A stretch of DNA of 64,000 nt from CAYOWQ01 sp964407695. GTDB taxonomy: Bacteria > Planctomycetota > Phycisphaerae > Phycisphaerales > SM1A02. The translations under genes were made by a program, and so were the position numbers. Under the pieces are notes generated by a model. The model saw only the letters and a program-made list of their open reading frames with translations, had not been told where the DNA came from and searched no databases. Of the stretch, positions 58,300-64,000 are shown in pieces; positions within the stretch are counted from its first letter, which is position 1; the number at the start of each line of letters is the position of its first letter. The stretch lies in contig CAYOWQ010000002.1 of assembly GCA_964407695.1 (NCBI GenBank), positions 310,001 to 374,000 on the forward strand, in the 5' to 3' direction.

Positions 58300-61200
58300 A
58301 TGGGTGTTCCCATCTTCGGCCCCCTCGCTCGCAAGATCTTCGGCACGCGCAACGAGCGCATGGTGAAGCGCTACCTTCGCCACGTCGATAGTGTCAACCA
58401 GTTCGAACCACAGATTCGCCCACTCACCGACGAGCAGCTTCGCGCCAAGACCGACGAGTTCCGCAAGCGCCTCGCTGCGGGCGAAACGTCCGCCGCCATC
58501 ATGGATGAAGTGCTTGCCGTCGCCCGCGAGGCCATGGACCGCGCGGTCGGCATCCGCAACATCTTCAATCCCAATCTTCCCGAGAAGGACCGCTTCGATC
58601 CCTCGCGCCTCCCCGCCGACGCTCGCCGTCTCTACGACGACACCGCCGCCAGGATTCAATCCATGGAGCCCAAGCCGCCGACCGGCGACGTTCTCGGCGC
58701 CACACAGCCCGTTCCCGGCTGGCAGTATGTCGATATTCCCGTCGCGCTCTACGAAGCAGTCCGCGAGCTCTATCCCGAGTCCAAACCCCCGTTCCGCGCT
58801 CGGCCCTTCGATGTCCAGATCATCGGCGGCCTGGTTCTTTCCGAAGGCAAGATCGCCGAGATGAAGACCGGCGAAGGAAAGACCATCGTCGGACCCCTCG
58901 CCTGCTACCTCGCCGCCATCGAAGGCAAGAAGGTTCACGTCGTCACTGTCAACGACTACCTCGTTCAGCGCGACCGCGACTGGACCTTCCCCTTCTTCCG
59001 CGCACTTGGTCTTCGTGTCGGCGCGATCCACCCGTTCCACATGCAGCCGCCCGAGGAGAAGCAGCGGGCGTATCAGTGCGAAGTCGTCTACGGCACCACA
59101 AGCGAATTCGGCTTCGATTACCTGCGCGACAACATGAAGTTGCGCGTCGACGACCAGGTTCAGAAGTCGCACGACTTCGCCATCGTCGACGAAGTTGACT
59201 CCATCCTGATCGACGAAGCCCGCACCCCGCTCATCATCTCGGGTCAGGCCCACCAGTTTCAACCTCGCTATGACCTTGCCGACAAGCTCGCCCGCCACCT
59301 CGTCCAGAAGCAGAAGGACTGGAACACCGCCGACGAAACCGTCCAGTCCTGCCTCGTTGAGATCTCGACCCTCGAAGGCGATATTCGCAACGCCCGCGAC
59401 AAGAACCGGATCCCCGAACTGAAGGCCCGAATGGATGAGGCCAGGAAGCGCCTCCCCTCGCTCGAATCCGCACGCGATCGCTTCACCCAGTTCTACGAAA
59501 TCGAACTCGACAAGAAGAAGGCCTCGCTCACTCACGAGGGAATTGCCGAAGCCCAGCGCACCGCCGGAATCGGCTCTTTCTACGTTGGCGACAACATCGA
59601 CATGCCCCACCTGCTCGAGCAGGCCGTGCGCGCCCACACCGTCTATCAGCGCGACCGGGATTACGTCGTCGCCCAGGATTCCGACGGCGAGATGGGCGTC
59701 ATCATCGTCGATCAGAACACCGGGCGAAAGATGGTCGGTCGGCAGTGGTCCGACGGCCTCCACCAGGCCGTTGAAGCCAAGGAAGGCGTCCGCATCAAGG
59801 AAGAGACGCAGACCATGGCCACCATCACCATCCAGAACTACTTCAAGATGTACAAGCGGCTCGCCGGCATGACCGGCACAGCCGACACCGAGGCCACCGA
59901 GTTCCACGAGATCTATCACCTCGACGTCATCTCAATTCCCACCAACGTGCCCATCGCCCGAAGCGACCGCAACGACCTCGTGTTCCTCACCGCCAAGGAC
60001 AAATGGGAGTCAATCGTCGATGAAATCAAGGCCTTCCACGACGTCGGCCGGCCCGTGCTCGTCGGCACCACCAGCGTGGAAAAGAGCGAAACGCTCTCTC
60101 AGATGCTCTCTCGAAAGTTCCAGATCAAGCACGAGGTCCTCAACGCCAAGCAGCACGAACGCGAGGCTGAGATCATCGCCTCCGCCGGCGAACTCGGCGC
60201 GGTCATGATTGCCACCAACATGGCCGGCCGCGGCACCGACATCAAGCTCGGCCGCTTTACGCCCGAACTGCTCGTCGATCACTGGAAGCGGCGCAATCTC
60301 GCCCCCCGTGAACTCACCGCCGACATGCCCGAGGCCGAGGTCGTCAAAGCCGTCTATCGCCATATCGCCCCGCGCGAGCTTTCCCTGCGGAAGGACCAGG
60401 TCGACGCCATGTCCGATGACGACATTCGCCTCGCCCTCTTCCGGGCCTGGTGCGGCAGCACCAAGTACTGCTGGAACCTCCGCTCCGATCCCTCCGGCAT
60501 GAGCGAAGATGAACTCCTCGAGGCTCTCGACGACCACGGCGCCTGCGTGCTCCATCGGCTCCGCCTCTTCACCAACATCGAAGACCTCGGAGGCCTCCAC
60601 GTCGTTGGCACCGAGCGTCACGAGTCGCGCCGAATCGATAACCAGCTTCGCGGCCGATCCGGCCGCCAGGGCGACAATGGCTCTTCGCGCTTCTTCCTCT
60701 CCCTCGAAGACGACCTGATGAAGATGTTCGCGGGCAAGACCACCTTGTCCCTTCTGAGCCGACTCGGCATGAAGGAAGGCGACAAGATCGAAGCCCCCAT
60801 GCTCACCCGCGCGGTCGAAAAGGCTCAGCGCAAGGTGGAGGAGCGAAACTTCCAGATTCGCAAGAACATCCTCGAATTCGACGAGCCGATGGAATACCAG
60901 CGCCAGCGCTTCTACTCCCTGCGCCAGCGCGTCCTCGAAGGCCGCAAAATCAAGGACCTCATCTTCGAAAAACTCGGCGCTGCCATCGACGACGCCGCTG
61001 CCGAGTATCTCGACCGCGGCTACGCGGGCAATTGCATTGCCGAATGGACCTTCGAGAATCTCGGTGTCGAGATCGCGCCCGAGCGCGCCGTCGGAAAGGA
61101 TCGCGAAGACCTTCACAAGCTCGTCCTCAACGACGCTCGAGAGGAGGCCTCCCACAAGATCCGCACCACCCTCGGCGAATACCTGCCTTCGGAATCCGAA

Positions 61201-62466
61201 ACCGAATTCGGCGCCAAGCAATCATCGGTTGCTGAGGATCATGACTATCAGGGCCTCGTCAATTGGGCCAATGCCACCTTCAAATCTTCGCTCAAGGCAT
61301 CCGACCTACGCGATAAGCCCCGCGAAGAAGTCCACCGGCTGATCGAACAGGTCGCAGATCTCAATATCGCCCGAACCGACCTCGCGCCCCTCGACCGCTT
61401 CCTCTCCGAGGACTTCGGCCGCCGCGAACTCGCCGCGTGGGCCAGCCGAAAATTCAACGTCGAGATCAAGCCCGACATCTTCGGTGAAGTTGAGTCCCCC
61501 GCCGCTGCCGCCGATGTCATCCTCGATCGCGCCCGCGAAATCTATCACCAGCGCGAAATCACCTATCCCATCGAGTTCGCCATCGACCTGACCGCCGCCC
61601 AGCTCCAACAGAACCCCGAAGCAGCGCTCACCCAATTCTGCGGCTGGGTCCGTTCCCGCTATGAACTCCAGTGGCAGCCTGCCGCCCTGCCGTCCTCAGA
61701 CCCGCACGAGCTCCGCGATATCCTCATCCGCGAGGCCTCAGGCTGGAATCAGGAGCGAATCGCGGCCCGCGCCAGGAAGGCCGTCGAGGCCGGATCCAGC
61801 TTTGAAGAGCTCAATCGCTGGTTCCAGGAGAACATGATGTTCCGCCTCGGACCCGACGACGAAGAACGCGCCCGCACGGACCCGGCAGCCTTTGCCAACG
61901 AGAAGATCGCCGAAATCATCCGCTTCGAACTTACCCAGTTCGAACGCTGGGCCCTCCTCCAGATGCTTGATACCGCGTGGAAGGAACATCTCTATGCGAT
62001 GGATCAGATTCGTGACTCCATCTCGTTCCGCGCCTTCAGCCAGAAGGACCCGCGCATTGAATTCAAGAAGGAAGCCGCCAAGCTTTTCGAGGAGATGAAC
62101 CAGACCATCCGCGATCGCATCACCGACGTGATCTTCAAGGGCCGACTCTCGCCGCAAGCCGCCAGGCCCGCCGGACAGCCCACCGCGCCACCCGCTGCCG
62201 CGCCATCGCCCCCAACCCAGGGCCAGGCCGCGGAATCCCGAGCCCCCAAGCCCCCGATGCCGGCCCAGCACTCAATCGCCGCGGCCGCAGCCATGCTCGA
62301 AGGCACCGCCACCCAGCGCCATGATCTCGAAGTGGCAGAGCGGGCCGGCGTACCTGCCGGGCAACGCGCTGCCGCAACGGCCACCGCACCGGCCATCGGC
62401 CGAAACGAGCCATGCCCCTGCGGCTCCGGCAAGAAATACAAGCAGTGCCACGGCAAGCGCGATTGA
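58300..62466 (+). CDS. secA: Preprotein translocase ATPase SecA, unusually long
   Basis: A 1388-residue motor that drives proteins through SecYEG (E. coli SecA has 901). The Walker A is MKTGEGKT (about 187-194), Walker B IVDEVDSILIDEARTPLI, and NMAGRGTDIKLG starts near 640. Between that and GGLHVVGTERHESRRIDNQLRGRSGRQGD at 764 there are about 118 residues where E. coli has about 40. The helical wing/scaffold region, about residues 920-1210, is also enlarged. The C-terminus has a Pro/Ala-rich linker and the zinc SEC-C motif NEPCPCGSGKKYKQCHGKR. AGAGG lies 6 bp before the ATG at 58300. Confidence 0.97.
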   Translation: MGVPIFGPLARKIFGTRNERMVKRYLRHVDSVNQFEPQIRPLTDEQLRAKTDEFRKRLAAGETSAAIMDEVLAVAREAMDRAVGIRNIFNPNLPEKDRFDPSRLPADARRLYDDTAARIQSMEPKPPTGDVLGATQPVPGWQYVDIPVALYEAVRELYPESKPPFRARPFDVQIIGGLVLSEGKIAEMKTGEGKTIVGPLACYLAAIEGKKVHVVTVNDYLVQRDRDWTFPFFRALGLRVGAIHPFHMQPPEEKQRAYQCEVVYGTTSEFGFDYLRDNMKLRVDDQVQKSHDFAIVDEVDSILIDEARTPLIISGQAHQFQPRYDLADKLARHLVQKQKDWNTADETVQSCLVEISTLEGDIRNARDKNRIPELKARMDEARKRLPSLESARDRFTQFYEIELDKKKASLTHEGIAEAQRTAGIGSFYVGDNIDMPHLLEQAVRAHTVYQRDRDYVVAQDSDGEMGVIIVDQNTGRKMVGRQWSDGLHQAVEAKEGVRIKEETQTMATITIQNYFKMYKRLAGMTGTADTEATEFHEIYHLDVISIPTNVPIARSDRNDLVFLTAKDKWESIVDEIKAFHDVGRPVLVGTTSVEKSETLSQMLSRKFQIKHEVLNAKQHEREAEIIASAGELGAVMIATNMAGRGTDIKLGRFTPELLVDHWKRRNLAPRELTADMPEAEVVKAVYRHIAPRELSLRKDQVDAMSDDDIRLALFRAWCGSTKYCWNLRSDPSGMSEDELLEALDDHGACVLHRLRLFTNIEDLGGLHVVGTERHESRRIDNQLRGRSGRQGDNGSSRFFLSLEDDLMKMFAGKTTLSLLSRLGMKEGDKIEAPMLTRAVEKAQRKVEERNFQIRKNILEFDEPMEYQRQRFYSLRQRVLEGRKIKDLIFEKLGAAIDDAAAEYLDRGYAGNCIAEWTFENLGVEIAPERAVGKDREDLHKLVLNDAREEASHKIRTTLGEYLPSESETEFGAKQSSVAEDHDYQGLVNWANATFKSSLKASDLRDKPREEVHRLIEQVADLNIARTDLAPLDRFLSEDFGRRELAAWASRKFNVEIKPDIFGEVESPAAAADVILDRAREIYHQREITYPIEFAIDLTAAQLQQNPEAALTQFCGWVRSRYELQWQPAALPSSDPHELRDILIREASGWNQERIAARARKAVEAGSSFEELNRWFQENMMFRLGPDDEERARTDPAAFANEKIAEIIRFELTQFERWALLQMLDTAWKEHLYAMDQIRDSISFRAFSQKDPRIEFKKEAAKLFEEMNQTIRDRITDVIFKGRLSPQAARPAGQPTAPPAAAPSPPTQGQAAESRAPKPPMPAQHSIAAAAAMLEGTATQRHDLEVAERAGVPAGQRAAATATAPAIGRNEPCPCGSGKKYKQCHGKRD

Positions 62467-62478
62467 ACCGCACCGGAG

Positions 62479-62504
62479 TTCCCCTCTCCCACGGGAGAGG
62501 GGAA
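62479..62504. terminator. Long hairpin after secA
   Basis: Perfect 12-bp arms TTCCCCTCTCCC and GGGAGAGGGGAA (2 nt between them, so the real loop is larger). It lies 13 bp after the secA stop, with no T-tract on either side. It could stabilise or end the secA transcript, or be a dispersed palindrome; the sequence alone cannot tell. Confidence 0.45.
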
Positions 62505-62554
62505 TGAGCGAAGAGCTCCCCAAAAGCACGTTTATCCAGGAATTTCGCTGCTTC

Positions 62555-62953
62555 CTACCTCGAGCATCCGCAACTGAAGCTGAAGCTCGTCCACGGCCAC
62601 CCCCAGCCCGAGCCCCAACCCCAGCCGTAGTACGTCGGCCCGTAGTAGCTGCGATAGCCATATTGGGTCCGCGACGGACCATAGCTATAGAGCGGCCCGC
62701 GTCTCGCCTTGGCATACCGCGCCAGCGCCAACGGCCCAGGTTGAGTCGGACTCGCCGCGGGCGTGGCCGACTGTGCCCCCCCTTGTAGAGCCGCCACACC
62801 CGGCGTACTCGCCGCGATTGCTCCCGTCGAAATCACCGCGACCGATGCGTCCGCCACCTTCTTTGGCGCAGGCATGTCAATCACCACTTGCGCTGAAGCA
62901 ACCCCCACACCAAGCAACACTGTCACGGCGAACGATCCCGTCAGATTCTTCAT
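62555..62953 (-). CDS. Small secreted protein with Gly/Trp/Tyr/Cys-rich tail
   Basis: A 132-residue exported protein: signal MKNLTGSFAVTVLLGVGVASAQ, then an Ala/Pro-rich middle. The tail from about residue 95 on is rich in Tyr, Gly, Trp and Ser (SYYGPTYYGWGWGSGWGWPW) and ends SFSCGCSR. The start at 62953 has GGAG 6 bp upstream; the open frame is longer. The tail resembles aromatic-rich surface or adhesive proteins, which is a look-alike only. It is divergent from manA. Confidence 0.7.
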   Translation of the reverse strand: MKNLTGSFAVTVLLGVGVASAQVVIDMPAPKKVADASVAVISTGAIAASTPGVAALQGGAQSATPAASPTQPGPLALARYAKARRGPLYSYGPSRTQYGYRSYYGPTYYGWGWGSGWGWPWTSFSFSCGCSR

Positions 62954-63012
62954 CTCTCGCTCCATCGTGGCCGTCCCGGGGCGCCGAAACGGCGGTCCTG
63001 CGTTCACAATCA

Positions 63013-63018
63013 TACTAT
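63013..63018 (+). promoter_or_regulatory. -10-like TACTAT, 9 bp before manA
   Basis: TACTAT ends 9 bp before the ATG at 63028. The sequence between, GCAGGCTCG, has no good Shine-Dalgarno. Confidence 0.4.
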
Positions 63019-63027
63019 GCAGGCTCG

Positions 63028-64000
63028 ATGCAGCCATACCCGCTTACCTTTGAACCGCTCCTCAAGCATCGCGTCTGGGGCGGCCGCGCGCTCGAATCCC
63101 TCGGAAAACGCCTTCCGCCCGGTGAAATCATCGGTGAATCGTGGGAAATCGCCGATCTGCCCGATTCCGTTCAGGACGGTCGATCCATCATCGCCAACGG
63201 CCCTCTGGCGGGCCTTTCCCTTCGCAGCGCCATCAGTCGACTCGGCGCCGGCATCATGGGTCGAAGGCTCCTGACTCCGGCTGGCGGATTCCCGCTCCTG
63301 ATCAAGTACCTCGACGCCCAGCAGAACCTCTCCGTACAGGTACACCCCGATAAGAGTTATGTCCTGTCTCACCCCGAGGCCCATCTCAAATCGGAAGCCT
63401 GGGTCGTCGTCCGTGCTGAACCCGGCGCAGTCATCTATCGCGGCCTCAAGCCCGGCCTCGACCCAACGGTATTCGCAGAACATATCCGCACCGGGCGCGT
63501 CGTCGACGACCTCGTCGCCGTGCCCGCTGTCCCCGGCGAATGTCATTACCTGCCCAGCGGCACCTGTCATGCGCTCGGCGCTGGCGTCATTGTCGCCGAG
63601 GTGCAAACGCCCAGCGACACCACCTTCCGTGTGTTCGACTGGGGCAGGACCGGCCGCGAGCTCCACATCGATCAGGCCCTCGAATGCATTCACTTCCAAC
63701 CCGACCCACCCGTCGGCCGCCTTCCGCCTCCCCTTGAGGTTGATGAATTCCTGACGACGCCCCTTTGCCGAACCGAGTATTTCGCCATCGACCGGGTCGA
63801 GATTCGTGCTCCCACCGAGCTCGACGTCGTCACCTCCGGCGAGCCGCTTATCTGGATGATGATCTCCGGTCTCGCCGGCCTGAACGGCCTGCATGCCGAC
63901 GCACTGGCCCTCGGCCCGGGTGCCACCGTACTGTTCCCCGCAGAGACCGCCTTCTGCACCGCTCGTTTCGAACGCCCCAGCACTGTGCTGCGAATCACCC
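63028..64000 (+). CDS. manA: Class I mannose-6-phosphate isomerase (C-terminus outside window)
   Basis: A zinc cupin that interconverts mannose- and fructose-6-phosphate for GDP-mannose and glycan synthesis. The frame is open to the window end (324 codons). It opens MQPYPLTFEPLLKHRVWGG, then GESWEIADLPD and LLIKYLDAQQNLSVQVHPDK, the zinc-site segment QVHPDK. KSEAWVVVRAEPGAVIYRGL and LPSGTCHALGAGVIVAEVQTPSDTTFRVFDWGR follow. It begins after a TACTAT hexamer. It is divergent from the small secreted protein. Confidence 0.93.
   Translation, partial: MQPYPLTFEPLLKHRVWGGRALESLGKRLPPGEIIGESWEIADLPDSVQDGRSIIANGPLAGLSLRSAISRLGAGIMGRRLLTPAGGFPLLIKYLDAQQNLSVQVHPDKSYVLSHPEAHLKSEAWVVVRAEPGAVIYRGLKPGLDPTVFAEHIRTGRVVDDLVAVPAVPGECHYLPSGTCHALGAGVIVAEVQTPSDTTFRVFDWGRTGRELHIDQALECIHFQPDPPVGRLPPPLEVDEFLTTPLCRTEYFAIDRVEIRAPTELDVVTSGEPLIWMMISGLAGLNGLHADALALGPGATVLFPAETAFCTARFERPSTVLRIT

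Noticed and set aside
57784..59919. 711-codon open frame on the minus strand
   Set aside because: It is the antisense of the small protein and secA; SecA Walker motifs are on the plus strand. Its sequence is G/D/E/V-biased with no domain.
60010..61221. 403-codon minus-strand frame inside secA
   Set aside because: Antisense of the SecA motor core; no independent support.
62479..62504. Mobile-element end or MITE
   Set aside because: Only one copy is seen in this window and there is no target duplication; best called a hairpin.

Overview
The window is GC-rich and gene-dense, with no rRNA, tRNA, CRISPR array, insertion sequence or phage gene that I could see. The mix suggests a Gram-negative-type bacterium of the Planctomycetota, perhaps Phycisphaerae-like: an isolated mraZ with no cell-wall cluster behind it, csrA, many lipoproteins, a very long SecA, and a secretion/pilus operon ending in a giant GspK-like pseudopilin. 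This placement is inference from gene content; no rRNA or marker tree supports it.

Region 1 (1-6.1 kb): an M48 membrane peptidase (cut by the window edge) behind a lipoprotein with a JAMM-like C-terminus, an Nfu-type Fe-S protein, csrA, a structured non-coding segment, mraZ, and a flavin reductase/amidohydrolase pair. The csrA-mraZ gap is the most notable part of the window. Its minus strand can fold into a chain of hairpins with GGA in the loops, two of them AAGGAT hexaloops, ending in an intrinsic terminator. That is the architecture of a CsrA-sequestering RNA (CsrB/RsmZ type), lying next to csrA.

Region 2 (6.1-16 kb): a four-gene envelope operon (DUF2752 protein, two related lipoproteins, glycosyltransferase), an M19 dipeptidase, a PhoR/PhoB-like two-component pair, a thioredoxin-fold TPR protein, pgk and miaA. 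Region 3 (16-32.4 kb): topA, a methyltransferase, a PilZ/pseudo-receiver/pseudo-HPt protein, ispG, rnc, rpmH, aroK, a PilZ protein, a TraB-like protein with a TolQ-like channel, ispA, dxs, a P-loop kinase and recQ. Three genes (dxs, ispG, ispA) belong to MEP isoprenoid synthesis and prenyl chain building.

Region 4 (32.4-49.4 kb) is one minus-strand operon of about 17 kb: a PilB/GspE ATPase, PilT, a second PilB/GspE ATPase, GspF/PilC, five class III pseudopilins and the 1714-residue GspK-like protein, closed by a strong terminator. Region 5 (49.5-64 kb): stand-alone coaB, a lipoprotein with a predicted alpha/alpha-toroid fold plus a membrane-fusion protein, a pair of membrane thiol-redox proteins (one with a duplicated two-CxxC domain), a CopA-type P-ATPase, an outsized secA, a small secreted protein and manA (cut by the window edge).

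Regulation: several genes with no clear Shine-Dalgarno sequence have a TANNNT hexamer 6-9 bp before the start codon, which suggests leaderless transcripts. mraZ has four 10-bp-phased operator repeats that also argue for a start codon inside the longest open frame.
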